A stretch of DNA of 64,000 bases, taken from NCBI GenBank assembly GCA_012521405.1, contig JAAYMK010000032.1, positions 52,163-116,162 on the forward strand, given 5' to 3'. Positions 30,482-42,699 of the stretch are shown in pieces. Both the position numbers and the translations under genes were made by a program. Every line of letters starts with the position of its first letter. The first letter of the stretch is position 1. Source of the stretch: Bacillota bacterium (lineage in GTDB: Bacteria > Bacillota > Dethiobacteria > Dethiobacterales > Dethiobacteraceae). The notes below the pieces were generated by a model. That model had not been told where the DNA came from and ran no database searches. It worked only from the letters and a program-made list of their open reading frames with translations.

Positions 30482-30808
30482 TTGTTGCAGGAAGTAATGA
30501 AGGAGATCCGCCAAGCGGAAGCAGAAGCGGAGGAAATCAGACAAAAAGCACAGGATGAAGCCAGGCAGATCCTTCGTGATGCGGAAAGAGAAGCACTGGA
30601 AAATAAGCAAAAAGTTTTAGCCGCAGCCGAAGAAAAGCGCCGGCAAATCCTGGAGGAAGCCGAGGAGGAGAGTAAGCGTCTGGTTGAACCTATTCGGCAG
30701 CGTACTGCTGAAGAAGTGAAACGCCTAGTGAGTGAAGCTCGCAGCAAACAGGAAAAAGCCGTAAAGATGGCCATGGAGAGGATTGTGAAGATCTATGGGC
30801 ATAGCTAA
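30482..30808 (+). CDS. ntpH: V/A-type ATPase peripheral-stalk subunit H (G-like)
   Basis: A 108-residue, highly charged protein that is coiled coil for nearly its full length (Glu, Ala, Arg, Lys and Gln heptads from about 5 to 85). Such proteins pair with subunit E to make the peripheral stalks. It is at the head of the operon and overlaps subunit I by 14 nt. It starts with TTG 30482 after GGGGAGGTG. Low-complexity coiled coils are hard to name alone; position decides. Confidence 0.82.
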   Translation: MLQEVMKEIRQAEAEAEEIRQKAQDEARQILRDAEREALENKQKVLAAAEEKRRQILEEAEEESKRLVEPIRQRTAEEVKRLVSEARSKQEKAVKMAMERIVKIYGHS

Positions 30809-32744
30809 AATGAATAAGATTTACCTGCTGGCTCACCAGGCAGAAAAAGATCGCATCCTGCAAGTGCTGCAGCAGGCCGGCGTTGTGGAAATCAGTGATC
30901 TCACTGAAGAGAACGCGGAAACAGCCGACTGGGCAGAACTTGTGGAGCCTGATCAAGCCCGGGAACAGCTGCAGGAAATCGAAAACCAAATTGCCAAAGT
31001 TAGATTTAGTCTTGACTATCTTAACCGCTATTACCCGGAAAAAAAAGGGATGCTTGATGATCTCTTGGCGGAAAAAGAAGTTGTGACCACGGAAGAACTG
31101 GCCGCACGGGAAGCAGAGTGGGCCCAAACCAGCGCAGAAGTTTATACGGCTCTGAAAAAAATAGACGAAGAACTTTTAGCGCTGCGCAACGAAGAAACAC
31201 GGCTGCAAAATACACGACAGCAGTTGCTGCCCTGGCAGAACCTGCCGCTGCCGCTGGAAGAGCTGCGGGAGACAAAAGCCGTGTCGGTGCAATTAGGGAC
31301 AATACCTGCGGCTGTAGTGAACGAGTTTCAAAAACAAATGCAACAGCTGGAGGCAGCCTCCTTCTATGAAATTATTGCCCAGGGGCGGGATGACGCTTAC
31401 CTGGTTGTGGGCTGGCACCAAGATGATGCCGAAGCGGTGCAGGACGTCCTCAAAGGATTTAGTTTTAACCGGCATAACTTAAACCAATTTACAGGGACTG
31501 TTGCGGAAAACCTGGCAGAGTGTGAGCGCAAAGCAACTGCACTGGCAAAGAAACGGGCTCAATTACTGTCGGCCATTGAAACACAGCTTGAATATCGCCA
31601 GACTCTCCAGTACTACCACGACATTCTGTCTGTACGGCAGGAGCAAAAGCTTGCCGTGGAGAGGTTAGTGCGCACCGAGACCACCTTTGTGCTGGCCGGT
31701 TGGTTGCGGGCGGCCGATGTGGAGACACTGCGCCAGAAACTCTCGGCCGTAAGCAAAACCTTTGCCCTGCATGTGCGCGAACCTTTGCCGGAGGAGAATT
31801 TCCCTGTAGTTTTGGAAAACAAAAAGTATTTTGCACCTTTCGAGTTTGTCACCAAACTTTATGGTATGCCGCATCCCCGCGGTATCGATCCTACTCCATA
31901 TTTTGCTCCCTTTTTCATTATCTTCTTTGGGTTATGCTTAACGGATGCAGGCTATGGCGTGGTCATTTCCCTGATATCCGCCCTTGGTCTTTTAAAAATT
32001 AAAGGGGAAGCCATCCGCAAGCTTTTAAAAATTCTTTTGGTTGGCGGTATTTCCACCGCTGCTGCCGGCTGGTTAATCGGCAGCTGGTTTGGTGTTTCCC
32101 TTTTTGGCTCACCACTGCTTTTTGACTCCATGACCAATCCCATGCTCTTTTTGGCCATTTCCTTTGCTTTAGGACTGCTTCACATTTTCTGGGGCATGCT
32201 CATTAAATTTGTGAGTCTCTGGAAAGCAGGCGACTATTTTGCCGCCATTGCCGATGTGGGATTTTGGTATGGACTCATAATCGGGCTGTTGCTTTTGGCC
32301 TTACCGCAAGCGGCCCAGGTGGGCAAGTACATGGCCCTTATCTGTGCCATCGGGTTGGTTCTGACTCAAGGACGCCATCAACCTTCTTTGCTGAAAAAGT
32401 TCACATCCGGTTTACTTTCGCTCTATGATATTACCGGATATTTAAGTGACTTACTATCTTATTCACGTTTACTGGCCTTGGGACTGGCTACCGGTGTCAT
32501 CAGTATGGTCATTAACACCATGGGCGGTCTTTTGAAAGGACACCCCATTGGATTTATCATCATGGTGCTCTTTTTAATCGGCGGACATATCTTTAACCTG
32601 CTGATTAATGCTTTAGGTTCCTTTATCCACTCCAGCCGTCTCCAATATATCGAATTTTATAACCGCTTTTATGAAGGCGGCGGACGCAGTTTTATGCCCT
32701 TTAGACAGAAAACGCGTTACCTGGAGATACGTTCTGAAAAGTAG
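30795..32744 (+). CDS. ntpI: V/A-type ATPase subunit I (a-type membrane subunit)
   Basis: A 649-residue subunit carrying the ion half-channels. Residues 1 to about 365 are cytosolic with long coiled coils. From about 370 come seven or eight membrane helices, including TPYFAPFFIIFFGLCLTDAG, a cytosolic-facing family motif, and SDLLSYSRLLALGLATGVIS, which holds the essential arginine of the second-last helix region (SYSRLLALG). It fits the bacterial NtpI/archaeal AtpI family in length and plan. Confidence 0.96.
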   Translation: MGIAKMNKIYLLAHQAEKDRILQVLQQAGVVEISDLTEENAETADWAELVEPDQAREQLQEIENQIAKVRFSLDYLNRYYPEKKGMLDDLLAEKEVVTTEELAAREAEWAQTSAEVYTALKKIDEELLALRNEETRLQNTRQQLLPWQNLPLPLEELRETKAVSVQLGTIPAAVVNEFQKQMQQLEAASFYEIIAQGRDDAYLVVGWHQDDAEAVQDVLKGFSFNRHNLNQFTGTVAENLAECERKATALAKKRAQLLSAIETQLEYRQTLQYYHDILSVRQEQKLAVERLVRTETTFVLAGWLRAADVETLRQKLSAVSKTFALHVREPLPEENFPVVLENKKYFAPFEFVTKLYGMPHPRGIDPTPYFAPFFIIFFGLCLTDAGYGVVISLISALGLLKIKGEAIRKLLKILLVGGISTAAAGWLIGSWFGVSLFGSPLLFDSMTNPMLFLAISFALGLLHIFWGMLIKFVSLWKAGDYFAAIADVGFWYGLIIGLLLLALPQAAQVGKYMALICAIGLVLTQGRHQPSLLKKFTSGLLSLYDITGYLSDLLSYSRLLALGLATGVISMVINTMGGLLKGHPIGFIIMVLFLIGGHIFNLLINALGSFIHSSRLQYIEFYNRFYEGGGRSFMPFRQKTRYLEIRSEK

Positions 32745-32761
32745 CTACCATGGTGCTTCGT

Positions 32762-33347
<586 letters not shown>

Positions 33348-33360
33348 GGAGGACTGCCGC

Positions 33361-33963
33361 ATGTCTGGAGCGGAAAAGCTCAAGGAGAAAATCCTCGCTG
33401 AGGCTAGCCGTCAAGCGGAAGCTGTCCTGGCGGAAGCCAGGGAAAAGGCAGCCGCCATTTTAGAGCAAAGTAAAAAAGAGGCAGCCGCAGAAGAGGAGGC
33501 CATTTTGGCCCAAGCCCGCCGCCAGGCCGAAGAAAGGAAACATCGTGCTCAAACCATTGCCGAACTGGATGCACGTAAAGAAATTTTGGCCGCCAAAGAA
33601 AAATGTATTGAGGAAACTTTGGCTCAGGTCATCGAAAGGCTGCGGGGGCTCGAGCCTCTGCAATATGAGGACTTAATGTATAAAATGCTATTGGCTGCGG
33701 TCCAAACGGGCGAAGAAGAAATTATTATTGATGAAGAAGACCGCAGTAAATTTACAAAAGAGTTCCTCAGGCGCGTAAACACAGCAATACAGCGCCAGGG
33801 TAAAAAGGGTAAATTGAAAATAGTGGCGGAAAGCCGCAATTTGCAGGGAGGATTTATACTGCGCGACAAAGATTTGGAGATAAATAATTCATTTCCCGCG
33901 CTTTTACGTATGCAGCGGGATGAACTGGAACCTGAAATTGCAGCAATCCTTTTTAGCGAGTAA
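33361..33963 (+). CDS. ntpE: V/A-type ATPase peripheral-stalk subunit E
   Basis: A 200-residue subunit: an N-terminal coiled coil (about 1-90, Ala/Glu/Lys/Arg-rich), then a globular C-terminal head (GGFILRDKDLEINNSF) that contacts the catalytic hexamer. ATG follows AAGGAGGA of the gap after ntpK. A structured gap follows before ntpC. Confidence 0.92.
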   Translation: MSGAEKLKEKILAEASRQAEAVLAEAREKAAAILEQSKKEAAAEEEAILAQARRQAEERKHRAQTIAELDARKEILAAKEKCIEETLAQVIERLRGLEPLQYEDLMYKMLLAAVQTGEEEIIIDEEDRSKFTKEFLRRVNTAIQRQGKKGKLKIVAESRNLQGGFILRDKDLEINNSFPALLRMQRDELEPEIAAILFSE

Positions 33964-33971
33964 AACATTAA

Positions 33972-34039
33972 CAAAAGTCAAAACGGTAGGTAGGCATAAA
34001 GCTTGCCGGTAGGATCTGCGTGCCGACCTTTGACTTTTG
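33972..34039 (+). other. Long stem-loop in the ntpE-ntpC gap
   Basis: CAAAAGTCAAA (33972-33982) pairs perfectly over 11 bp with TTTGACTTTTG (34029-34039). The enclosed 46 nt contains a further short pairing, GGCA with TGCC. It ends 6 nt before AAAGGAGG of ntpC and has no T-tract, so it is more likely a processing or translation-tuning element than a terminator. Confidence 0.55.
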
Positions 34040-34060
34040 CGTTGAAAGGAGGCTTGGCGC

Positions 34061-35068
34061 GTGCCTAATAGCGACCGGTATCTCTACGCCGTGGGACGCA
34101 TCAGCGTCATGGAAACACGGCTCGTGGACAGCAGCAAAATTGAGCGTATGGTGGAAGCCAAAGATGCCGAAGAAGCTCTTAAAGTGCTTGCGGAAACTGA
34201 ATACGCCGGTCATATGGCAGATCTCGGCAGTGTCTATGAATATGAAAAAATTCTGGAAGCCGAGCTGCGCCGCGTATACTTGGAAGTACGCAAAATGATG
34301 CCATCGCCGGAAATCATCAGCCTCTTTGCGCGCAAATTTGACTACCACAACTTGAAAGTTTTAATTAAGGCCAAGTACCTGCAGGAAAACAGAAATGAAC
34401 TGCTGGTAAAAGATGTGGGTAATATTGACCTTGATGTACTCATGCGCGCTGTTAGCGATGAAGACTTTAGTGATCTGCCTCCCTTAATGCGAGAGGCGGC
34501 CGAAGAGATCACGGAAGCTTTTCGCTTGGAAGTGGATCCGCAGCTGGTGGATTTACGGCTGGACCAAGCCATGTATGCAGAAATTTTTGCCGATCTGAAA
34601 GCGCTGAAAATACCGTTTCTCACCGGTTATTTTACACGCTTTACCGATTTAACCAATATCAAAACACTTTTGCGCATTAAGCGCCTGGGGCTGGACCGCA
34701 GATTTTTGGCCCAAGCTCTTTTGCCTGCGGGCGAGATTGAAGCGGAACGGCTGCTGGAGCAGCTGGATGAACCGCTGGAATTAATTCTCGATGGATTGGC
34801 CCACGGCCCTTATGCCAAAGTGGTGGAAGACGGTATTTTAACGTATCAGAAAACCGATACGCTAACGCGCTATGAAAAGTTGGCGGATGATTATTTAATT
34901 GATTATATAAAACAGGCTAAACACAATAAATTTGGCCCTGAACCGATTGTAGGGTACCTTTTGGCCAAGGAAAACGAAATTAAAATTATTCGGATCATCA
35001 TGGTGGGCAAAATCAATCAGTTGCCTGTGGAAGAGATTAAAGAAAGGCTACGTGATGTCTATGTATAA
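34061..35068 (+). CDS. ntpC: V/A-type ATPase central-shaft socket subunit C
   Basis: A 335-residue, helix-rich soluble protein (family vATP-synt_AC39) that couples the central shaft to the rotor ring. Conserved blocks: YLYAVGRISVMETRL, IISLFARKFDYHNLKVLIK, and the C-terminal KFGPEPIVGYLLAKENEIKIIRIIMVGK. It starts with GTG 34061 after AAAGGAGG. It overlaps subunit F. Confidence 0.95.
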   Translation: MPNSDRYLYAVGRISVMETRLVDSSKIERMVEAKDAEEALKVLAETEYAGHMADLGSVYEYEKILEAELRRVYLEVRKMMPSPEIISLFARKFDYHNLKVLIKAKYLQENRNELLVKDVGNIDLDVLMRAVSDEDFSDLPPLMREAAEEITEAFRLEVDPQLVDLRLDQAMYAEIFADLKALKIPFLTGYFTRFTDLTNIKTLLRIKRLGLDRRFLAQALLPAGEIEAERLLEQLDEPLELILDGLAHGPYAKVVEDGILTYQKTDTLTRYEKLADDYLIDYIKQAKHNKFGPEPIVGYLLAKENEIKIIRIIMVGKINQLPVEEIKERLRDVYV

Positions 35069-35387
35069 AATTGCTGTTGTGGGAGATAAAGACTCCATCC
35101 TGGGATTTAAGGCACTGGGCGTTTCTACCTACCCAGTCACCGGCAAAAAAGAGGCCATAGATGCCCTGCGCGCAATTGAAAAGGAAAAAGTGGCTGTAGT
35201 TTGCATTACGGAAGCTGTAGCCCAAGAGATTGAGGAAGAAGTAGAACGGCTGCAGCGCCAACCGCTGCCGGCCGTGGCGCTGATTCCCAACAACAAAGGA
35301 TCACTGGGGCTGGGTATGCAGTTAATTAAACGCAATGCGGAAAAAGCCATAGGCGCTGATATTTTATTTGGGAAAGAGGGTAGTTAG
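35055..35387 (+). CDS. ntpF: V/A-type ATPase central-stalk subunit F
   Basis: A 110-residue Rossmann-like subunit of the central stalk (named NtpG in E. hirae). It has [18 protein letters not shown] at the N-terminus and [14 protein letters not shown] late. ATG 35055 is 7 nt from GAAAGG; ATG 35061 is also possible. It overlaps ntpC by 14 nt and ends 2 nt before ntpA. Confidence 0.92.
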   Translation: MSMYKIAVVGDKDSILGFKALGVSTYPVTGKKEAIDALRAIEKEKVAVVCITEAVAQEIEEEVERLQRQPLPAVALIPNNKGSLGLGMQLIKRNAEKAIGADILFGKEGS

Positions 35388-35389
35388 CT

Positions 35390-37177
35390 TTGACCAACAC
35401 GGAAAATGTGGGTAGGGTCGTCAAGGTTTCAGGACCACTGGTCGTGGCTGAAAATATGCCGAATGCGAAGATGTACGACGTTGTTCGCGTCAGCGAAGAA
35501 CGCTTAATTGGCGAAATTATTGAAGTACGGGGCGACCGCGTTTCCATCCAGGTCTATGAAGAAACCGGCGGTCTGGGACCGGGTGCACCTGTTTATTCCA
35601 CCGGTATGCCCTTAAGCGTGGAACTGGGGCCCGGTCTTGTGGAAGCTATTTTCGACGGTATTCAGCGTCCCCTGGATGAAGTTTATAAACGCGTAGGCGC
35701 CCGGATTGCACGTGGTGTGGAAGTACCCGCTTTGAACCGGGAGAAAAAATGGGACTTTGTACCCGTAGTTTCTGCAGGACAAGAAGTTACTGCCGGCGAT
35801 GTCCTGGGCACAGTCCAGGAGACGACGCTGGTAACGCATAAAATCATGGTTCCCTACGGGGTAGAAGGTAAAGTTACCTTTATACACAAGGGCGCAGCCA
35901 CTGTGGAAGATGTGGTGGCTAAAATTGAAAAGGACGGCCAGACTGTAGAAGTTACCATGATGCAAAAATGGCCCGTCCGCCGCGGCCGCCCCTACAGGGA
36001 AAAATTATCGCCCAACGAGCCGCTCATTACCGGCCAGCGTGTTATTGATATGTTCTTCCCTGTGGCCAAAGGGGGAACCGCCGCCATTCCCGGACCTTTC
36101 GGTTCCGGTAAAACGGTGACACAGCACCAGCTGGCCAAGTGGGCTGATGCAGAAATTATCGTCTATGTAGGTTGCGGCGAGCGCGGTAACGAAATGACGG
36201 ACGTTTTAAACGAATTCCCCGAGCTGTTGGACCCCAAATCGGGAGAGCCTTTAATGAAGCGTACCGTGCTGATTGCCAACACCTCGGACATGCCGGTGGC
36301 TGCCCGGGAGGCTTCCATTTACACCGGTATTACCATTGCCGAATACTTCCGTGATATGGGCTACAGTGTGGCCTTAATGGCCGACTCCACCTCCCGCTGG
36401 GCCGAGGCGCTGCGGGAAATCTCCGGCCGCTTGGAGGAAATGCCCGGTGAGGAAGGTTATCCTGCTTATTTAGGTTCCCGCCTGGCTGAATTCTATGAGC
36501 GGGCCGGTAAAGTAACCTGCCTTGGCAGCGATGAGCGGATTGGCGCACTGACGGTGGTGGGCGCCGTTTCACCGCAGGGTGGAGATATCTCCGAGCCTGT
36601 TTCCCAAAATACTTTGCGGATTGTTAAAGTATTCTGGGGACTGGATTCCGCCCTGGCTTACCGTCGTCACTTCCCGGCTATTAACTGGCTGCAGTCCTAT
36701 TCACTTTATACCGATAATTTTGATGATTTCTATCGCGAGCGGATTGGCAGTGAATGGGCACAAATGCGGACTGAAGCCATGCGCATTCTGCAGGAAGAAG
36801 CAGATTTGGAGGAAATTGTGCGCTTGGTGGGTCAGGATGCTCTCTCCAAACGTGAGCGCTTGACCTTGGAAACAGCCCGCTCCATCCGCGAGGACTTCCT
36901 GCACCAAAACTCCTTCCACGAAGTGGACACTTATGCTTCCTTGGAAAAACAATACAAGATGATGAAACTTATTATGCTTTTCCACCAGGAAGCACTGCGT
37001 GCCATTGACCGCGGAGCAGATCTGCAGGAAATCCTGGAGCTTGGTGTGCGTGAGCAAATTGCCAGAGCCCGTTACATTGTCGAAGAAGATTTGGCGCAAT
37101 TTGAGAAAATAGAGGCTGCCATCAGGGAACAAATTGCCGAAGTTATCGGTGATGACTCTGAGGCACAATTCGCGTAG
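35390..37177 (+). CDS. ntpA: V/A-type ATPase catalytic subunit A
   Basis: A 595-residue catalytic subunit. Walker A is GPFGSGKT at 235-242. The insertion of about 80 residues before it (about 115-200, [20 protein letters not shown]), the non-homologous region, separates V/A-type A subunits from F-type beta. [11 protein letters not shown] and the [24 protein letters not shown] block ([18 protein letters not shown]) are intact. TTG 35390 follows GAAAGAGGG. Confidence 0.97.
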   Translation: MTNTENVGRVVKVSGPLVVAENMPNAKMYDVVRVSEERLIGEIIEVRGDRVSIQVYEETGGLGPGAPVYSTGMPLSVELGPGLVEAIFDGIQRPLDEVYKRVGARIARGVEVPALNREKKWDFVPVVSAGQEVTAGDVLGTVQETTLVTHKIMVPYGVEGKVTFIHKGAATVEDVVAKIEKDGQTVEVTMMQKWPVRRGRPYREKLSPNEPLITGQRVIDMFFPVAKGGTAAIPGPFGSGKTVTQHQLAKWADAEIIVYVGCGERGNEMTDVLNEFPELLDPKSGEPLMKRTVLIANTSDMPVAAREASIYTGITIAEYFRDMGYSVALMADSTSRWAEALREISGRLEEMPGEEGYPAYLGSRLAEFYERAGKVTCLGSDERIGALTVVGAVSPQGGDISEPVSQNTLRIVKVFWGLDSALAYRRHFPAINWLQSYSLYTDNFDDFYRERIGSEWAQMRTEAMRILQEEADLEEIVRLVGQDALSKRERLTLETARSIREDFLHQNSFHEVDTYASLEKQYKMMKLIMLFHQEALRAIDRGADLQEILELGVREQIARARYIVEEDLAQFEKIEAAIREQIAEVIGDDSEAQFA

Positions 37178-37193
37178 GGAAGGAGGATGTGCC

Positions 37194-38573
37194 ATGCTTA
37201 AAGAGTATCGCAGTGTTTCGGAACTTGTCGGGCCACTGATGATCGTTGAACACGTTGAAGGCGTCACCTACGACGAACTGGTCGAGATCGAGCTGAGTGA
37301 CGGCTCCGTTCGCCGCGGACAGGTTTTGGAAGTTGACGGTGACAAGGCGCTGGTACAAATTTTTGAAGGCTCCAGCGGCTTGAACCTCACCGATGTCAAA
37401 GTGCGTTTTTTGGGCCGCGGCATTGAGTTGCCGGTTTCCATGGATATGCTCGGCCGTGTTTTTGACGGGCTTGGTCGGCCCCGTGACAACGGGCCCAAAA
37501 TTATTCCGGAAAAACGGATGGATATTAACGGCCTGCCTCTGAACCCGTATGCACGCAACTATCCTTCCGAGTTTATTCAAACCGGAATTTCCACCATTGA
37601 CGGTTTAAATACACTGGTGCGCGGTCAAAAGCTGCCAATTTTCTCCGGCTCCGGGCTCCCGCATAACCGTCTGGCGGCGCAGATTGCCCGTCAGGCCAAG
37701 GTCCTTGGTACCGACAGTAAGTTTGCCATTGTCTTTGCTGCCATGGGTATTACCTTTGAGGAAGCCGACTTCTTCATTAACGACTTCCGCAAAACTGGTG
37801 CCATTGAAAGGGCAGTTCTGTTTATGAACCTGGCGGACGACCCGGCCATTGAGCGGATCGCTACCCCGCGGATGGCTTTGACTGCCGCCGAATACCTGGC
37901 TTACGATAAAGGAATGCACGTTCTTGTTATCTTAACTGATATGACTAACTATGCCGAGGCGCTACGGGAAATCTCCGCCGCCCGTAAAGAGGTCCCGGGC
38001 CGGCGCGGTTATCCCGGTTACCTCTACACCGACCTGGCCACCATTTATGAGCGGGCCGGGCGGATTCGGGGACAAGAAGGCTCCATTACGCAGATTCCCA
38101 TCTTGAGTATGCCGGAAGATGATACCACTCACCCCATTCCGGACTTAACCGGTTATATTACGGAAGGCCAGATTTTGCTGGACCGCTCCTTACACCGTAA
38201 AGGGATTTATCCGCCTGTAGATGTTTTGCCTTCACTGAGCCGTTTGAAAGACAAAGGTATCGGGGAAGGTAAAACCAGAGAAGACCATGCCGACGTTCTC
38301 AACCAGTTATATGCCGCCTATGCCCGGGGTAAGGAAGCCAAGGAATTGGCCGCCATCTTGGGTGAAGCGGCCCTGACGGAAACTGATAAACTCTTTGCCG
38401 ACTTTGCTGATAAGTTCGAAGAGAGATTTGTCAATCAGGGCGAGTATGAAGACCGTTCCATCATTGAAACCCTGGAAATCGGTTGGGAACTTATGGCGAT
38501 GCTGCCGCGGGTGGAATTAAAACGTGTTCGGGATGAATATTTAGAGAAGTACCTGCCGACCAAGGAGGAATAA
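37194..38573 (+). CDS. ntpB: V/A-type ATPase regulatory subunit B
   Basis: A 459-residue nucleotide-binding, non-catalytic subunit. The P-loop position reads [15 protein letters not shown], the degenerate loop typical of V/A-type B subunits. [17 protein letters not shown] and [21 protein letters not shown] are the family blocks, and the latter includes the arginine region that reaches into the A-subunit site. ATG 37194 follows GGGAAGGAGG with 7-nt spacing. Confidence 0.97.
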   Translation: MLKEYRSVSELVGPLMIVEHVEGVTYDELVEIELSDGSVRRGQVLEVDGDKALVQIFEGSSGLNLTDVKVRFLGRGIELPVSMDMLGRVFDGLGRPRDNGPKIIPEKRMDINGLPLNPYARNYPSEFIQTGISTIDGLNTLVRGQKLPIFSGSGLPHNRLAAQIARQAKVLGTDSKFAIVFAAMGITFEEADFFINDFRKTGAIERAVLFMNLADDPAIERIATPRMALTAAEYLAYDKGMHVLVILTDMTNYAEALREISAARKEVPGRRGYPGYLYTDLATIYERAGRIRGQEGSITQIPILSMPEDDTTHPIPDLTGYITEGQILLDRSLHRKGIYPPVDVLPSLSRLKDKGIGEGKTREDHADVLNQLYAAYARGKEAKELAAILGEAALTETDKLFADFADKFEERFVNQGEYEDRSIIETLEIGWELMAMLPRVELKRVRDEYLEKYLPTKEE

Positions 38574-38576
38574 GGG

Positions 38577-39218
38577 ATGGAAATTCGCGCCAAACCCACC
38601 CGGATGGAGTTAAACCGCTTAAAAGGTCGGCTGAAAATGGCAAAGCGCGGCCATAAACTCCTCAAAGACAAACGCGACGAGTTAATGCGCAAGTTTTTGG
38701 AACTGATTAAAGAAAATAAAGCTTTGCGTGAACAGGTGGAAGCGCAGCTTTCCAGTTCCTTTGCCAACTTTCTTTTGGCCAGTGCGGTGATGAGCGGGGA
38801 AACCTTGGAAGAAGCTATTATGTATCCCAAGGCCACCGTCAACGTGGATGTGGAAATGCAAAATATTATGAGCATCCACGTACCCAAGCTCATTGTGACG
38901 CAAAGGGAGGAAGAGCGTAAAAACGCCACACCGTACGGTTTTGCCAATACCTCCGGCGAACTTGATTCCTCCATCGCCACCTTGGCGGGGATTTTACCGC
39001 AACTGATGCGTTTGGCCGAACTGGAAAAAGCAGTTTTCCTTTTGGCCGATGAAATCGATAAAACCCGCCGCCGGGTCAATGCCTTGGAGCATATTATGAT
39101 TCCCCAATTGGAGGCAACCATCAAGTTTATCAGTATGAAACTAGATGAAAACGAGCGTAGTGCCTTGACCCGCCTCATGAAAATTAAAGATATTGTGCGC
39201 GGTGATGAATCTGCTTAA
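38577..39218 (+). CDS. ntpD: V/A-type ATPase central-shaft subunit D
   Basis: A 213-residue shaft subunit, coiled coil at both ends (about 5-70 and 135-200) around a short globular middle. RAKPTRMELNRLKGRLKMAKRG and RRRVNALEHIMIPQLEATI are hallmarks. It is the last gene of the operon, 3 nt after ntpB, followed by a strong terminator. Confidence 0.95.
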   Translation: MEIRAKPTRMELNRLKGRLKMAKRGHKLLKDKRDELMRKFLELIKENKALREQVEAQLSSSFANFLLASAVMSGETLEEAIMYPKATVNVDVEMQNIMSIHVPKLIVTQREEERKNATPYGFANTSGELDSSIATLAGILPQLMRLAELEKAVFLLADEIDKTRRRVNALEHIMIPQLEATIKFISMKLDENERSALTRLMKIKDIVRGDESA

Positions 39219-39224
39219 AAATTC

Positions 39225-39261
39225 GGGGAGACAAGCAACGACTGCTTTGTCTCCCCTTTTA
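39225..39261 (+). terminator. Terminator of the V/A-ATPase operon
   Basis: GGGGAGACAA (39225-39234) pairs with TTGTCTCCCC (39247-39256), extended by GCA/TGC, then TTTTATA. Confidence 0.9.
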
Positions 39262-39389
39262 TATCACAAAAACTTTGCCCGCAGTTTGCAGGAAACATAG
39301 GGACCGTTCGCGAAATTACTATGCGGTTTCAACATCCTTTCCTTCCTATCCAAAGAGGGTTGTTAAGGGAAGTATGAGGAGGTATTTAT

Positions 39390-40559
39390 TTGAGCAAATT
39401 ACCAGCATATATTGGCCCTCTGGCTTTTGGTGTCAAGATGGGCGTCATCCTTCCCGGCACAGATTTGGCGGCGGAAATTGTAGCAGCCTTGCAAAAAGTT
39501 GCCGCCGACGGCCTGCTGGATGATAAAGATGTCATCTGTGTCACCGAATCTGTGGTAGCCAGGGCCCAGGAAAACTACGTGACTTTGGAGCAAGTGGCGG
39601 CAGAAGTTAAAAATAAATTAAAGCTGGCAAAAAACTCCAGGTTGGCAGTAGTTTTCCCCATTGCCAGCCGCAACCGCTTTGCCATGATTTTAGAAGGCAT
39701 GGCCAAAGCAGTGCCGGAAGGGGAAGTGATAGTCCAGCTCTCTTATCCTTGTGATGAAGTGGGTAATCAAATTCTCTCCCCCCGCCTGGCGGAAAAGTTG
39801 ACGCCCAAAGACGGCATCATCTCCCTAGAAGAATTGGCGCCGGAGGATTGCTTGCATCCTGTAACCAGGATTAACTATCCTTTAATGTATCAAGAAATTA
39901 TTGCAGCCCAAGGAGCAAAAGCAAAAATTATCTTTGCCAACGATCCCTTGGCCGTCTTAAAATTTGCCCCGGACGGCGTCATTGCGGCTGATATTCATAA
40001 CCGCCGGCACACAAAGGAAAAAATCTCCGCGCAGTTTGCCAATGTGATCACCTTGCAGGAGCTTTGCAATGAAGGTAAAAACTCCAGCGAATGGGGACTT
40101 TTGGGCAGCAATATGTCGGCGGGCGGGAAAATCAAGTTGGCGCCGCAAAATGCCGGCGGATTTGCCCAGGAACTGCAGCAACAAATTGCCGCCGCCACCG
40201 GTAAAAAAGTTGAAGTTTTAGTTTACGGTGACGGCGCTTACAAGGATCCCAGTACAGGCATTTATGAGCTGGCGGATCCCATGCCTGTTTTTGGGAAGAC
40301 AGCAGGTTTCCAGGGCCGTTTCCGGGAAGGTATTAAATATAAATATGTGGCCGATATTTGTTATGCCGAAGGGAAAAGCCGGGAGGAAATTGAAGCGGCT
40401 TTGGCGGAACAAAACTTAAAGGCTTTACCGGATGACCAGATGCTGACGGAAGGGACTACACCACGCCGTATCGAAGATATTATTGCCAGCCTGGCCGATT
40501 TGGTCAGCGGTTCTGCCGATGCCGGCACACCGGTGATTGTGGTGAAAGGTTTTCTCTAA
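39390..40559 (+). CDS. CofE-like coenzyme F420-0:L-glutamate ligase domain protein
   Basis: A 389-residue protein related to the F420-0:glutamate ligase domain. VGVKMGVILPGTDLAAEI-type blocks (GVILPGTDLAAEIVAAL, DDKDVICVTESVVARAQ) match the start of CofE, and IFANDPLAVLKFAPDG and VLVYGDGAYKDPSTG follow. It is much longer than the roughly 250-residue archaeal CofE. No other F420 gene is present, so the true substrate is unknown; F420 itself is unlikely. TTG 39390 lies 6 nt after GAGGAGG. It stands between the ATPase terminator and gdh. Confidence 0.75.
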   Translation: MSKLPAYIGPLAFGVKMGVILPGTDLAAEIVAALQKVAADGLLDDKDVICVTESVVARAQENYVTLEQVAAEVKNKLKLAKNSRLAVVFPIASRNRFAMILEGMAKAVPEGEVIVQLSYPCDEVGNQILSPRLAEKLTPKDGIISLEELAPEDCLHPVTRINYPLMYQEIIAAQGAKAKIIFANDPLAVLKFAPDGVIAADIHNRRHTKEKISAQFANVITLQELCNEGKNSSEWGLLGSNMSAGGKIKLAPQNAGGFAQELQQQIAAATGKKVEVLVYGDGAYKDPSTGIYELADPMPVFGKTAGFQGRFREGIKYKYVADICYAEGKSREEIEAALAEQNLKALPDDQMLTEGTTPRRIEDIIASLADLVSGSADAGTPVIVVKGFL

Positions 40560-40585
40560 GCTGTGCTAAAACTTTAAGGTATTAA

Positions 40586-41968
<1,383 letters not shown>

Positions 41969-41972
41969 AAAC

Positions 41973-42004
41973 AAGGGACGGGCCAAGGGCTCGTCCCTTT
42001 GTGT
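41973..42004 (+). terminator. Terminator after gdhA
   Basis: AAGGGACG (41973-41980) pairs with CGTCCCTT (41992-41999), with further GCC/GGC pairing in the loop. The T-tract is short and interrupted (TTTGTGT). Confidence 0.65.
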
Positions 42005-42126
42005 CCATTTTGACGCGGTATTTGGCGGTTAGCCAGCATACCGTGCGGAGACCGGCAAAGGTAAACGGCAGGATTTTTTTCGCAAAGAAAAGAATAGTTT
42101 GGGAAAAGACGGAAGAGGTGAGTTGC

Positions 42127-42648
42127 ATGGATTTTAGGGAAATCATTGAAAAACGTTATTCTGTACGTAAATTTGCGGATAAACCTGTGGAAGAGGAAAA
42201 ACTGCAAAGTATTTTAGAAGTGGGGCGGCAGGCGCCCACGGCAAAAAATAACCAGCCGCAGCGGCTAATTGTGGTGCGGGAAAAGGAAGGCCTGGAGAAA
42301 TTAAATAAAGCCGCCAGGCTTTATAATGCGCCCCTGGCCATTATTGCCTGCGCCGATGTACGTCATTCCTGGAAGCGTCCCTTTGACGGCATGGACAGCA
42401 AAGACATAGATGTATCCATTGTCACCACCTATATGATGCTGGAAGCCACCCGTCAAGGTTTAGGCAGCGTGTGGATCTGCTGGTTTAACCCGGAAGTTTT
42501 ACGCGAAGAATTTGCGCTGCCCGGCTATATTGTTCCCATTAATATCTTGGCCCTGGGCTATCCGGCAGAAGATTGCAAGCCGGCACCGCTGCACTTTGAA
42601 CGCAAGCCTTTGACGGAAACTGTGGCTTATGAAAAACCTCATTGGTAA
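42127..42648 (+). CDS. Nitroreductase family flavoprotein
   Basis: A 173-residue FMN-dependent oxidoreductase. The FMN block KRYSVRKFADKPV is near residues 9-21; APTAKNNQPQ and MMLEATRQGLGSVWI follow, then ILALGYPAED at the C-terminus. Substrate is not predictable: the family includes nitro and enone reductases. ATG 42127 follows AGAGGTGAG; the 126 nt upstream look untranslated. A strong terminator follows. Confidence 0.92.
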   Translation: MDFREIIEKRYSVRKFADKPVEEEKLQSILEVGRQAPTAKNNQPQRLIVVREKEGLEKLNKAARLYNAPLAIIACADVRHSWKRPFDGMDSKDIDVSIVTTYMMLEATRQGLGSVWICWFNPEVLREEFALPGYIVPINILALGYPAEDCKPAPLHFERKPLTETVAYEKPHW

Positions 42649-42699
42649 AAGGGGAATTTTTAGAAGGTTAATATTACTAGCCAAATGTATGAAAATGAG

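Noticed and set aside
38435..39178. Open frame of 247 codons on the minus strand opposite ntpD
   Set aside because: It lies entirely opposite the well-supported ends of ntpB and ntpD, is rich in Ser and Arg as expected from a shadow of acidic coding sequence, and has no ribosome site.
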